Positions 49,587 to 58,071 of a stretch of 64,000 bases of DNA are shown here, piece by piece. Position 1 is the stretch's first letter; every line of letters begins with the position of its first letter. Made by a program: the position numbers and the translations under genes. Origin of the DNA: JBCCCJ01 sp039029315 (GTDB taxonomy: Bacteria; Bacteroidota; Bacteroidia; J057); contig JBCCGK010000049.1 in NCBI GenBank assembly GCA_039029315.1, positions 1 through 64,000 on the forward strand, written 5' to 3'. The notes beneath the pieces were generated by a model that made no database searches, was not told where the DNA came from, and worked only from the letters and a program-made list of their open reading frames with translations.

Positions 49587-50044
49587 TGACCTCCACCATT
49601 GAGAAGCTGTTGGCGGATTATCCCAGTCTGGTCGAACGAGCAGTTATCTGGGGAGATATGGATGCTGCACGCCATGTCAACAATACAGTGTATGTCAAGT
49701 GGAGCGAAGTCGGGCGAACAGAATACCTGGCTGCCTTTGAGCCGGGAGGCTTAGGCGGGGAAGGGAAAAGATTTGGTCCCATCCTGCACACAGTCAGCTG
49801 CAAATTCATCTATCCACTGACGTATCCAGATACAGTATATCTTGGAACACGGATAAGTGAGATGCAAGAGGATCGATTTGTGCTGGAGACCCTAATGGTT
49901 AGCCAAAAACATGCCCGTGTGGCTGCATTGGCGACTGGAATCATTGTGTGGTATGATTATCAAGCCTGGAAAAAGGCCCCACTGCCAGAAAATTTTGAAG
50001 AACGTATCCAATCCTTTGAAGCTGACGCCAGGAGACATCGATAG
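49583..50044 (+). CDS. Acyl-CoA thioesterase, 4HBT hot-dog family
   Basis: 153 residues. The active-site signature of 4-hydroxybenzoyl-CoA thioesterase-type enzymes is clear: VIWGDMDAARHVNNTVYVKWSEVGR with the catalytic Asp and HVNN. Single-domain YbgC/FcbC-like size. It hydrolyses acyl-CoA to acid and CoA; chain length preference is not readable. It overlaps the upstream MaoC-like gene at ATGA, the second ATG (49586) being an alternative start. This pairing of hydratase and thioesterase suggests a small operon in acyl-CoA handling. Confidence 0.9.
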   Translation: MMTSTIEKLLADYPSLVERAVIWGDMDAARHVNNTVYVKWSEVGRTEYLAAFEPGGLGGEGKRFGPILHTVSCKFIYPLTYPDTVYLGTRISEMQEDRFVLETLMVSQKHARVAALATGIIVWYDYQAWKKAPLPENFEERIQSFEADARRHR

Positions 50045-50062
50045 AGAACATGGAGATAAGAG

Positions 50063-50107
50063 GTCGAAAAGAGCACAAAAACCAATCTGTCTTTGCGCTC
50101 TTTCGAC
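50063..50107. terminator. Hairpin between convergent thioesterase and PheRS genes
   Basis: GTCGAAAAGAGCACAAA (from 50063) pairs imperfectly with TTTGCGCTCTTTCGAC (ending 50107), with one bulge and one mismatch. It sits in the 90-bp gap between convergent genes. There is no long T-tract in either direction, so it is called from position and stem. Confidence 0.4.
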
Positions 50108-50134
50108 AATAGGCAGTGCCTTGATCTACACGAC

Positions 50135-51169
50135 TTATCTCAACTCCACAGCGAAGGATTGTGCCAACTGATCCCGAATATGATCCTGGATACGGTTGAT
50201 CTCTTCATGAGTCAAAGTCCCTGAATTGGACCGATACACCACTCGGTAGGCAAGAGATGTACGTGTGCTTGTGCGATATACATCCAGAAGTTGAACCTCT
50301 TCTATATAGCCATTTCCCAACTCTCGAACCAGTTCGCACAGATCATAGTACTGATCCCAAATGGCTTCCTCAGGATGTTCCTGATATTCCTCTACCCAGA
50401 ATGATACATCTTTATAGACAGGTGGATATTTGGAATAGGGACGGAAAGTCACAAGTCCGTTGGCATACTGACGAAGGAATCGTGGATCTTCCGTCCATAA
50501 ATAGCGAATATCTGGAATCTCACATTTCTGCATCAGGATGCGATCCAGTCCCAGGCCCACAGCCCAGCCTGTCTCTTCAATCTCACATCGATCCAAAATT
50601 TCAGGATGGATCACACCCGCGCCCAGGAGTTCTACCCAATGATCGCCCCACTTGGCATCAACCTGAATCGATGGCTCAGTGAAGGGGAAGGAATCATCCA
50701 GAATCTTGTATTCTACGCCAGGCAGGAGATGCTCGATGAGCCGGCTAAGGGTGTGAACTAGATCTTCCAGTGGATCTACGTCTTCCACAATTTTTACAAT
50801 CTCCATCTGGTGGAAAATGGGATAATGGTAGCGATCAATGGTATCCTTGCGATAGACCTCCCCAGTCACCAGGAACTGGCGAACACCCTGCTGAAGCAAA
50901 TATGTCTGATGCGCAGAGGTATGTGTGCGAAGGACATGTGTAGCGTTGACATAATAGGTGTCCGACAAGCGCCGCGAAGGATGATCTTTTGGAATACGAA
51001 GGTCGTCGAAGTTTTGGTGGAGTGGTACTACCTCCGACAGATGATCATAGGCTTCGAATGTATGAAGATAGGTTTGAATTTCACGTTTGAGCATGCAAAG
51101 GGGATGTGATTCCTGATTATGAAGTTTCAGAGATCGTTTTTGTTGTATAGCTGATGATATATTATTCAT
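50135..51169 (-). CDS. Single-chain phenylalanyl-tRNA synthetase of mitochondrial type
   Basis: 344 residues joining a PheS-like class II catalytic domain to a C-terminal FDX-ACB anticodon-binding domain in one chain, as in mitochondrial PheRS (FARS2), not the bacterial alpha2-beta2 enzyme. Segments match the mitochondrial form closely as I recall it: QNFDDLRIPKDHPSR (52-66), THVLRTHTSAHQ (77-88), GEVYRKDTIDRYHYPIFHQ as motif 2 (103-121), FPFTEPSIQV (161-170), WVELLGAGVI (178-187), GWAVGLGLDRILM as motif 3 (201-213), IPDIRYLWTEDPRFL (218-232), then FRPYSKYPPVYKDVSFWV (242-259) opening the ACB domain and YRVVYRSNSGTLTHEE near the end. All core motifs are intact, so aminoacylation of tRNA-Phe is likely. 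The beta-subunit editing domain is missing. It stands alone with no pheS or pheT nearby. Confidence 0.92.
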   Translation of the reverse strand: MNNISSAIQQKRSLKLHNQESHPLCMLKREIQTYLHTFEAYDHLSEVVPLHQNFDDLRIPKDHPSRRLSDTYYVNATHVLRTHTSAHQTYLLQQGVRQFLVTGEVYRKDTIDRYHYPIFHQMEIVKIVEDVDPLEDLVHTLSRLIEHLLPGVEYKILDDSFPFTEPSIQVDAKWGDHWVELLGAGVIHPEILDRCEIEETGWAVGLGLDRILMQKCEIPDIRYLWTEDPRFLRQYANGLVTFRPYSKYPPVYKDVSFWVEEYQEHPEEAIWDQYYDLCELVRELGNGYIEEVQLLDVYRTSTRTSLAYRVVYRSNSGTLTHEEINRIQDHIRDQLAQSFAVELR

Positions 51170-51552
51170 TGTTGATCAGAATAAATGAAACAAATATGTG
51201 AACCATCTGTGATGGAGCATCGCAGATGGAGAATTGGTCCATAAATAGAGGGATTGTCTGGAATCAAGACAGATTCTGCAAGACAAGAAAAGAGACCAAT
51301 GAAGGGGGGATATGTGTAAACTAGCTCCTGAGGGAGCTAAACTTCACGCCGATGGCGAGTGTAAGGGTGGCACTATGATGAAGAATTCTCATGATTCTGA
51401 TCATTGTTTCATAAGCAATACGCGAGGAGAGAAAGAAAGTTGGGAGAAAGCAACCCTTTCCAGCAAAATGTGTATCTTTACTAAAGGAAACAGATTTATA
51501 TTTTTTGGGTGATAGTTCATCATTGTAATGTTCTCTTAATACCCGAATTGAT
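51170..51552. other. Intergenic region between divergent genes
   Basis: 383 bp containing the leader hairpin of the PheRS gene and a short AGCTCC/GGAGCT hairpin near 51322-51339. A 66-codon frame at 51312-51512 has no recognisable product. Promoters of both flanking genes should be here; none stands out. Confidence 0.4.
51203..51229 (-). promoter_or_regulatory. Stem-loop in the leader of the PheRS gene
   Basis: An 11-bp stem, CCATCTGTGAT (51203-51213) with ATCGCAGATGG (51219-51229), one G-T wobble, 5-base loop. It lies 34 bp upstream of the PheRS start codon on the minus strand. It has no T-tract and is not a T-box I can recognise. A regulatory or mRNA-stabilising role is only a possibility. 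Confidence 0.4.
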
Positions 51553-52311
51553 ATGAAAGCACATATTGCTTCTGTTTTATTTCTGATTTTTCTCCCTCTC
51601 TATTTCATGGCACAAGATTCGAATCGCCACAAAGTCTATTTGATCCCTGGACAGGCTGCCGATTATCGATCTTTTCAGTTTCTTGAGCTGGATGATAAAT
51701 ATGAGATCGAAATCATCGAACATCCACTTCCTGAGCGAAATGAATCTATGGTCTCACTCGCAAGACGCCTTTCTGCTTCTATTGATACGACACGATCATA
51801 TTCGTTTGTCGGCGTATCCTTGGGAGGGATGCTCGCTATAGAGATGAGCAAATATCTTCAACCAGAGAAAATCATCATCATTGCAAGCATCAAAGGGCAG
51901 CAAGAAATGCCCAAACGATATAAATTCTTGCGAGTAGTTCCTCTTTATAAACTCTTTAATGGTGGGTTTTATCAATGGGGAGCCAATTTTCTTCGGCCCT
52001 TGTTCGAACATGATAGTGATCAGGTAGACGAGATCTCCCGTGCCATGCTTGAGGCCAAGCCTCGGAACTATATCAAACGAACGATTCACTGTATCATAAC
52101 CTGGAGGAATGAGACAATTCCAGAGAATCTGGTTCACATTCATGGAGACAAGGACAATACCCTTCCCCATAAAAATATTGGAGAGGCCATTACCATCAAA
52201 AATGGAACACATATGATGGTCATGACCAGCGCCAAAGAAGTTAGCCAAATTATCAACCAAACCTTGGCAGAAGTTCAGCTATCAGCGCCAAGTGTTCAAA
52301 GAGAAGAATAA
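51553..52311 (+). CDS. Exported alpha/beta hydrolase
   Basis: 252 residues with a signal peptide (MKAHIASVLFLIFLPLYFMAQ). Alpha/beta hydrolase fold: VYLIPGQAADYRSF as the oxyanion strand, nucleophile elbow FVGVSLGGMLA (Ser), acid in VHIHGDKDNTLP (Asp) and His in IKNGTHMMVM. The triad is complete, so an esterase, lipase or similar activity in the periplasm is likely. The lid region (PKRYKFLRVVPLYKLFNGGFYQWGANF) is short. Substrate unknown. Stand-alone gene, divergent from the PheRS gene. Confidence 0.88.
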   Translation: MKAHIASVLFLIFLPLYFMAQDSNRHKVYLIPGQAADYRSFQFLELDDKYEIEIIEHPLPERNESMVSLARRLSASIDTTRSYSFVGVSLGGMLAIEMSKYLQPEKIIIIASIKGQQEMPKRYKFLRVVPLYKLFNGGFYQWGANFLRPLFEHDSDQVDEISRAMLEAKPRNYIKRTIHCIITWRNETIPENLVHIHGDKDNTLPHKNIGEAITIKNGTHMMVMTSAKEVSQIINQTLAEVQLSAPSVQREE

Positions 52312-52411
52312 GGCTTTGCGATTCGAATCTTTGGCGGATAGATAAGCTGATTCCCTATCATCTGCCCTCCTTCATCCAGAGATTCATTTTCTTCCAAGGC
52401 TCGAAATATAC

Positions 52412-52442
52412 TTGGGCTATAGTAGCTTTTGACGTACCTTTG
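52412..52442 (+). promoter_or_regulatory. Promoter of the aconitase gene
   Basis: TTG (52412-52414), a 20-bp spacer and TACCTTTG (52435-52442), a perfect Bacteroidota -7 element. Transcription should start about 7 bp later, leaving a leader of roughly 27 bases before the ATG at 52477. This is the best promoter match seen in the window. Confidence 0.6.
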
Positions 52443-52476
52443 TGCCTCTTAAGTTCAACAGCTTACAATTGCTCCT

Positions 52477-54738
52477 ATGGTATTTGATATCGATATGATT
52501 CGGCAGGTGTATGCGCAACTTCCTGGCAAGATTGCAGCCGCCAAAGCCGCCCTGGGTCGACCGATGACCCTTACAGAAAAGATTTTGTATTCACACCTTC
52601 ACGCAGATACGGGACTTCAGGTATATGAGCGTGGAAATGCCTATGTAGACTTTGCGCCAGACCGCGTCGCCATGCAGGACGCTACTGCACAGATGGCGCT
52701 TCTTCAGTTCATGATGGCTGGAAAAAATAAAGTTGCAGTGCCATCTACTGTTCATTGTGATCACCTTATCCAGGCCAAAGTCGGTGCAGATGAGGATTTG
52801 GCAACAGCAAATGATGTGAACAAGGAAGTCTATGACTTTTTGGCATCTGTCTCAAATAAATATGGACTGGGCTTCTGGAAGCCAGGTGCAGGAATCATTC
52901 ATCAGGTAGTCCTGGAAAATTATGCCTTCCCTGGTGGGATGATGATTGGAACAGACTCCCACACCCCCAATGCTGGTGGATTGGGAATGATTGCCATTGG
53001 CGTAGGAGGAGCAGATGCGGTAGATGTTATGGCTGGGATGCCCTGGGAGTTAAAAATGCCAAAATTGATCGGTGTCAAACTGACCGGAACACTCAATGGC
53101 TGGACTTCTCCAAAGGATGTCATCTTACGAGTTGCGGGTATTCTGACAGTCAAAGGAGGAACCGGGGCTGTTGTAGAGTATTTTGGACCTGGTGCAGAAG
53201 CTCTGTCTTGTACAGGCAAAGGAACCATCTGTAATATGGGGGCAGAGATCGGTGCAACTACCTCGACCTTCGGATATGATGAATCCATGGCTCGATACTT
53301 CAGAGCCACAGAGAGAGCAGAGGTGGCGGATCTGGCTGATCAGGTGGCAGAACACCTCACTGGAGATCCCGAAGCCTACGCAAACCCCGAAGCTTATTTT
53401 GATCAGGTAATAGAGATTGACCTCGGAAGCCTGGAACCTCATGTCAATGGACCTTTTTCGCCTGACCGTGCCTGGCCCCTTTCAGGCTTTGCCGAGGCAG
53501 TAATAGCAAATGACTTCCCGCAAACCCTGGAAGTAGGTCTGATAGGTTCCTGTACCAATTCTTCCTATGAAGATTTGGATCGAGCGGCTTCCGTAGCCAG
53601 ACAAGCGAGTGCCAAGAATCTCAAAGCCAGAGCTGAATTTACCATTACACCAGGATCAGAGCAAGTACGATATACCGTAGAGCGAGACGGCCTGTTGGAT
53701 GCATTTGAAGAAATTGGCGGAGTTGTCCTTGCCAATGCCTGTGGTCCTTGTATTGGACAATGGGCTCGTCATACAGATGATCCTGATCGAAAAAATTCGA
53801 TCATTACCTCATTCAACCGAAATTTTGCCAAAAGAAATGATGGCAACCCCAATACACATTCCTTTGTCGCTTCTCCAGAGATTGTTACCGCATTTGCCAT
53901 TGCAGGAGATCTGACTTTCAATCCTCTGACCGATAAGCTCGTCAATGAAGAAGGGCAAGAAGTCATGTTGGATCCGCCATTCGGAGATGAACTTCCTGAA
54001 AAAGGCTTCGATGTGAAAGACAGAGGATTCATCCCACCAATTGAAGATGGAAGTGGGGTAAATATCACCGTCAATCCAGAATCCCAGAGACTTCAACTAT
54101 TGACCCCTTTTGAGCCATGGAATGGAGAAGACTTGACAGGGCTTACCCTTTTCATCAAAGCCTATCAAAAGTGTACTACCGACCACATCTCCATGGCAGG
54201 TCCCTGGTTGCGATATCGTGGGCATCTGGACAATATCTCCAATAACCTGATGCTTGGGGCGATCAATGCCTTCACCAAGAAGCCCAATTCCAAAAATCAA
54301 CTGACAGGAGCGTATGATGAGAATCCCAAGGTTGTCCGCGCATATAAAAACGCAGGCATACAGTCTGTAATCATTGGGGATGAAAACTATGGTGAAGGGT
54401 CTTCTCGCGAACATGCTGCAATGGAGCCAAGACATATGGGCGTTCGTGCCGTGATTGTGAAATCATTCGCCCGAATTCATGAAACCAACCTCAAAAAACA
54501 GGGAATGCTTGGCCTTACATTTGCCAATCCCGCTGATTATGATAAGGTGCAAGAGGAGGATAAATTTGATATTCTGATCAGTGATTTTGCACCTGGAAAG
54601 CAAATCAAGATTGTCCTTCACCATAGCGATGGCAGCTCGGATGAGTTCATGTGTAATCATACTTACAATGCAGCGCAAATTGAATGGTTTAAGGAAGGAA
54701 GTGCATTGAATTTGATCCGTAAGCAGGAAGGCGTATAA
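52477..54738 (+). CDS. acn: Aconitate hydratase, mitochondrial-like type
   Basis: 753 residues. It interconverts citrate and isocitrate in the TCA cycle through a [4Fe-4S] cluster. Cluster ligands are visible as the Cys of GSCTNSSYEDL and the two of ANACGPCIGQW. Substrate-binding segments DSHTPNAGGLGMIAIGVGGAD and GEGSSREHAAMEPRHMG are intact, the swivelling C-terminal domain being joined by the linker near residue 520. Length and wording are closer to mitochondrial aconitase than to the ~890-residue AcnA or AcnB. Own promoter upstream and a strong terminator downstream make it monocistronic. Confidence 0.96.
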   Translation: MVFDIDMIRQVYAQLPGKIAAAKAALGRPMTLTEKILYSHLHADTGLQVYERGNAYVDFAPDRVAMQDATAQMALLQFMMAGKNKVAVPSTVHCDHLIQAKVGADEDLATANDVNKEVYDFLASVSNKYGLGFWKPGAGIIHQVVLENYAFPGGMMIGTDSHTPNAGGLGMIAIGVGGADAVDVMAGMPWELKMPKLIGVKLTGTLNGWTSPKDVILRVAGILTVKGGTGAVVEYFGPGAEALSCTGKGTICNMGAEIGATTSTFGYDESMARYFRATERAEVADLADQVAEHLTGDPEAYANPEAYFDQVIEIDLGSLEPHVNGPFSPDRAWPLSGFAEAVIANDFPQTLEVGLIGSCTNSSYEDLDRAASVARQASAKNLKARAEFTITPGSEQVRYTVERDGLLDAFEEIGGVVLANACGPCIGQWARHTDDPDRKNSIITSFNRNFAKRNDGNPNTHSFVASPEIVTAFAIAGDLTFNPLTDKLVNEEGQEVMLDPPFGDELPEKGFDVKDRGFIPPIEDGSGVNITVNPESQRLQLLTPFEPWNGEDLTGLTLFIKAYQKCTTDHISMAGPWLRYRGHLDNISNNLMLGAINAFTKKPNSKNQLTGAYDENPKVVRAYKNAGIQSVIIGDENYGEGSSREHAAMEPRHMGVRAVIVKSFARIHETNLKKQGMLGLTFANPADYDKVQEEDKFDILISDFAPGKQIKIVLHHSDGSSDEFMCNHTYNAAQIEWFKEGSALNLIRKQEGV

Positions 54739-54764
54739 TTCTTTCTTGCATCTCAATAAAAACA

Positions 54765-54788
54765 GGGGGGCGTAAAGCCCCCTTTTTT
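54765..54788 (+). terminator. Rho-independent terminator after aconitase
   Basis: Stem GGGGGC (54766-54771) with GCCCCC (54777-54782), loop GTAAA, followed by six T (54783-54788), 27 bp after the aconitase stop codon. Confidence 0.92.
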
Positions 54789-54967
54789 ATTGCTATTCAT
54801 GGAGATTGCATCTGAAGAATCGGCACTTTTGTGATGGATCATTTTTTTGATTTTTAAATAAAATGTATGATTAATTTAAAATTTTGCAAAAAATGTCACA
54901 CAAATTTTAACTATTAAAAATATTTACCTTCATTTGTAATGAATTTATCACTTTAATAATTGTCATT

Positions 54968-55582
54968 ATGAAGGTTTATGTAAGAAGTTTGTGGGTTGGT
55001 TTGCTGATCTTCTTCAGTATGACCACCTGGGCCAAGGACACTACTACTGCTACGGCTTCTACTTCTTTCAACGGGCCCATGATCAAAGTGGTTCCCCAAT
55101 CTGAGTCAGGGGTATACCATGTCTCATTTTTGTCGCCAGAATCGGTAAATCTAACCATCAAAGTTATGGATGATGATGGGAAGGAACTGTACCAGGAAAG
55201 GCTCAGAAATGTTCGACAGTTCTCCAAAAAATTCCGTTTGGCAAGCCCAAAGGAAGGTGCCTATACCTTTCTGGTAGCAGGCAAAGGTTGGAGAATAAAG
55301 GAGAATGTCCAGTATGTGCGTCAGATTGAGACACCGCTGAAGGCCAGTTTATTGACGGTGCAAGATCCCAAAAGAGTCTTGCTCCACGTATCTGGGGCAG
55401 AATCTGATGAGGTATTCGTCAGTATCAGTGATGCCTATGGAACGCTTCTTTTTGAAGAGTATGTACAGCTCGACAAGGAAGGCTATCGCTGCTTTAATTT
55501 GAACCATATGCAAAGTGGTCGTTTTTCATTTACTGTGTATGACAATCAGCTTAGTGCTGAAGAGATGATCATGCTTCGCTAA
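54968..55582 (+). CDS. Small secreted protein with two beta-sandwich-like halves, unknown function
   Basis: 204 residues. Signal peptide (VYVRSLWVGLLIFFSMTTWAK). Two similar halves follow, each looking like a short beta-sandwich of the kind seen in T9SS C-terminal domains or DUF3244-type proteins: one around VYHVSFLSPESVNLTIKVMDDDGKELYQE ending in GAYTFLVAG, the other around RVLLHVSGAESDEVFVSISDAYGTLLFEE ending in GRFSFTVYD. There is no YPNP start, so it is not an ordinary T9SS signal. The upstream region is very AT-rich. The TAA stop codon doubles as the left target duplication of a MITE-like element. Confidence 0.78.
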   Translation: MKVYVRSLWVGLLIFFSMTTWAKDTTTATASTSFNGPMIKVVPQSESGVYHVSFLSPESVNLTIKVMDDDGKELYQERLRNVRQFSKKFRLASPKEGAYTFLVAGKGWRIKENVQYVRQIETPLKASLLTVQDPKRVLLHVSGAESDEVFVSISDAYGTLLFEEYVQLDKEGYRCFNLNHMQSGRFSFTVYDNQLSAEEMIMLR

Positions 55583-55743
55583 GAGACTGTTTTGGAATCT
55601 GTGCTGAGAATTGTTATGATGTGTTTTTTTCTCAGACAAGGCTCTTTTTTGTTCACATTGTGGTGCTATGGGAAAAAAAAAAGCCGCCGGATGAGGAAAA
55701 AAGACGCATACAAAAAATAAGTGACAGATTTCCAAACAGTCTC
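55583..55743. mobile_element. MITE-like element, 161 bp, with TAA target duplication
   Basis: Terminal inverted repeats start GAGACTGTTTTGGAATCTGT on the left and GAGACTGTTTGGAAATCTGT on the right (18 of 20 identical). Both ends are flanked by TAA (55580-55582 and 55744-55746). The interior has poly-T and poly-A tracts and no coding capacity. The GAGACTGTTT-type ends and 3-bp TNA duplication resemble IS5-group insertion sequences, so it may be a deletion derivative moved by such a transposase (inference). No transposase of that type is in the window. Confidence 0.72.
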
Positions 55744-56078
55744 TAAGTTTGACTTTGGCCAAAATGGGAATTCAAATTTCTTTACCGTACACTTTTACCA
55801 GTTTAGGCGAGCTGGCCCCCAAAATTCGGTAAACTGGGGTGAATTTGTGAGTTGGGCTTAGAATTTTGGCGGTTTTTACGCAACTTTTTGCCGCCAAAAA
55901 GTTGCAAAGAAATCTAAAAACAAAGGAAAAGAAAAAGTGTACAGTTGTGAATAAATTTTCAATGAGAATGAATCAACATCACCTAAAAACAGCGAAGTTC
56001 ATTAATTCGAAAAGACGGTTTCCAGAGCATATGGAAGGATTTTTCTCCTGTAAAAAATGGACAAAGTCAAACTAAGAG
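55741..56078. repeat. Second inverted-repeat unit next to the MITE
   Basis: The first 21 bases (55741-55761, CTCTAAGTTTGACTTTGGCCA) are repeated in inverted form at the right end (56058-56078) with 2 mismatches. Inside are a perfect 11-bp hairpin GCAACTTTTTG/CAAAAAGTTGC around 55880-55906 and an 8-bp pair CCAGTTTA/TAAACTGG around 55798-55837. A 69-codon frame (55866-56075) lies within but has no recognisable product. It could be another non-autonomous element or a relic. Its left end overlaps the last 3 bases of the MITE. Confidence 0.55.
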
Positions 56079-56250
56079 AAGCCATCCGCCAAAACATATA
56101 AACAAGTCGAGAATCAAATCATAACGAGGGTTGCCATCTGGCGACTCTCGTCATCATTTGTTTGCAAAATTCGCCATCATCAGAATTGTGACCGATCTAT
56201 CTCAAGGCCAATTCACACATATTCAAGGATGATTTTTCTATCTTTCTGAT

Positions 56251-57399
56251 ATGAACTATCTACAAGCTTTTCTCTCTCTATCTCTCATGATCATCATGTA
56301 TGGATGGTCTATGACTTCTGTTCATGCACAGCGCCCGCGTGATCTCGGGATTGAAATTGGAATATTGGACCCGGGACCACTCAATGCGATCACAGATGTA
56401 TCAGGAGTGGCTGTTGGACATTTTACCCAGATACAAGGTGATTCCATCCGAACAGGTGTAACGGCAATTTTGCCTCATTCTGGCAATATTTTTCAGCAAA
56501 AAGTACCTGCTGCCATCCACGTCGGCAATGGATTCGGAAAATTGATGGGCTATACCCAGGTTGCCGAATTAGGAGAAATAGAGACACCGATCATTCTGAC
56601 CAACACCCTGAGCGTACCTACAGCTGCCAATGCTTTGATTAGTTATATCCTGGCAGATACAGCCAATCTAGGCGTGCGATCTGTAAATCCAATTGTGGGA
56701 GAAACCAATGATGGCTATCTCAACGACATTCGTGGACGACATATAGAACCATCCCACGTACAGGATGCCATTCGACAAGCTTCAAGCGGTATGGTGGAAG
56801 AAGGGAATGTCGGGGCTGGAACCGGGACAATTTGTTTTGGATATAAGGGAGGAATCGGGAGTAGTTCCAGGCAATTACCCTCAAGTCTGGGAGGATATAC
56901 GGTTGGTGTCCTGGTTCAGACGAATTTTGGAGGAGTATTACAAATTGCCGGGGTCCCTGTTGGGAAGGAATTGGATCGCTATTATCTGCGCGACCATATA
57001 GAAGAATCGGCAGATGGTTCCTGTATAATTGTAGTTGCAACGGACGCGCCTTTGGATGATCGAAATCTTCGGCGTCTTGCCAAGCGAGCAATGTTCGGCT
57101 TGGCTCAGACCGGTGGAATCGCCTCCAATGGAAGTGGGGACTATGTTATTGCTTTTTCTACAGCTGAAAAACTGCGCCGACCCCATCGATCTGAATCTTC
57201 GAAGATTGGGGCAGCAGTGTTGAGAAATGACCATATGTCTCCTCTATTTCTTGCCGCAAACGAAGCAACGGAAGAAGCGATCATCAATTCCTTGTTCGCA
57301 GCAAGAACAATGACAGGAGTAGCTGGCAGAGAAATTCGCGCACTTCCACACAAAGAAGTGCTACAAATCTTACACAAATATGGGCGACTCAAAAAATAA
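56251..57399 (+). CDS. P1-family (DmpA/BapA-type) aminopeptidase, exported
   Basis: 382 residues. Signal peptide (SLSLMIIMYGWSMTSVHAQ). The N-terminal nucleophile fold of P1 peptidases is recognisable: RDLGIEIGILDPGPLNAITDVSGVAVGH, GNGFGKLMGYTQVAELGEIETPI, NTLSVPTAANAL, and the self-processing site GGIGSSSRQ, in which the nucleophile Ser starts the small subunit after autocleavage of the Gly-Ser bond. Members release N-terminal D- or beta-amino acids from peptides. The ending LFAARTMTG-REIRALP matches the family. Convergent with sixA (13 bp apart). Confidence 0.92.
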   Translation: MNYLQAFLSLSLMIIMYGWSMTSVHAQRPRDLGIEIGILDPGPLNAITDVSGVAVGHFTQIQGDSIRTGVTAILPHSGNIFQQKVPAAIHVGNGFGKLMGYTQVAELGEIETPIILTNTLSVPTAANALISYILADTANLGVRSVNPIVGETNDGYLNDIRGRHIEPSHVQDAIRQASSGMVEEGNVGAGTGTICFGYKGGIGSSSRQLPSSLGGYTVGVLVQTNFGGVLQIAGVPVGKELDRYYLRDHIEESADGSCIIVVATDAPLDDRNLRRLAKRAMFGLAQTGGIASNGSGDYVIAFSTAEKLRRPHRSESSKIGAAVLRNDHMSPLFLAANEATEEAIINSLFAARTMTGVAGREIRALPHKEVLQILHKYGRLKK

Positions 57400-57412
57400 T
57401 TGCTGGGCAATC

Positions 57413-57907
57413 TTACTTTCGCTGCAATCTCGGGACAAGTAACCACCTCAATTGTAGATTGGAGGTCCGAAAGGTGGTCCAATTATGCCCTTCTGATTCG
57501 AAACAGGCAATGGCAGAAGTAGGGAGCATGAAATCGGCTTCTGAATTCAGCAACGCTTGCACAGTATCTTCCATGGTCGGATTATGACCAAAGATCATGG
57601 CAGAGGTCAAGTCATTGGGCAACTGCCTCACAAATGAAATCAAACTCGCAACCCCTTCATGGTACACACACTCTTCAATCTGGATGGAAGAAGTATGGCC
57701 GGCTGTTTGAGCAATGATTTTGGCAGTGCTTTTGGCTCTATTTGCTGGAGAAGAAATAATTCTGTCAACAGAAAAATCCTGGGAAGCAAGCAGTTGTCCC
57801 AAGAATTGAGCGTCATTGATTCCTCTTTCCTTCAAGGGGCGATCAAGATCTCTTACTCCTGCGGGCCAATCAGATTTCGCATGACGACATAGATAAAGAG
57901 TCTTCAT
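57413..57907 (-). CDS. sixA: Phosphohistidine phosphatase SixA-like
   Basis: 164 residues of the histidine phosphatase (phosphoglycerate mutase-like) superfamily. Catalytic RHG-type motif LYLCRHAKSDW at the N terminus, then DLDRPLKERGINDAQFLG, SPANRAKSTAKII, and the second catalytic His in IFGHNPTMED. SixA removes phosphate from phosphohistidine on HPt proteins or nitrogen-PTS components. A general small histidine phosphatase is possible. Cytoplasmic. The target in this organism is not indicated by neighbours. Confidence 0.85.
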   Translation of the reverse strand: MKTLYLCRHAKSDWPAGVRDLDRPLKERGINDAQFLGQLLASQDFSVDRIISSPANRAKSTAKIIAQTAGHTSSIQIEECVYHEGVASLISFVRQLPNDLTSAMIFGHNPTMEDTVQALLNSEADFMLPTSAIACFESEGHNWTTFRTSNLQLRWLLVPRLQRK

Positions 57908-57998
57908 GTCTGGGGATAGGTGGTATAGGGTGACAAATAAATTCTAGACAAAGGCAAATAACTAATTTTATCTAATATTTGTTTAAGATTTTCCTCAT

Positions 57999-58032
57999 AA
58001 AAAAAACGTGCCTCACCCTAATGTGAGGCACG
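57999..58032 (-). terminator. Rho-independent terminator of the propeller protein gene
   Basis: Perfect 10-bp stem CGTGCCTCAC (58007-58016) with GTGAGGCACG (58023-58032), loop CCTAAT, preceded on the plus strand by eight A (57999-58006), giving a T8 tract on the minus strand. It lies 40 bp after the stop codon of the gene ending at 58072. Confidence 0.92.
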
Positions 58033-58071
58033 TAATAAAAAGGTAGTTCGCGTTTAATGTGTGCTGCTAAT

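Noticed and set aside
51312..51512. 66-codon plus-strand frame
   Set aside because: No signal peptide, domain or promoter; composition looks non-coding.
55866..56075. 69-codon plus-strand frame in the second fold-back unit
   Set aside because: Lies wholly within a repeat with hairpins, is Lys/Asn-rich from AT-rich DNA, and resembles nothing known.
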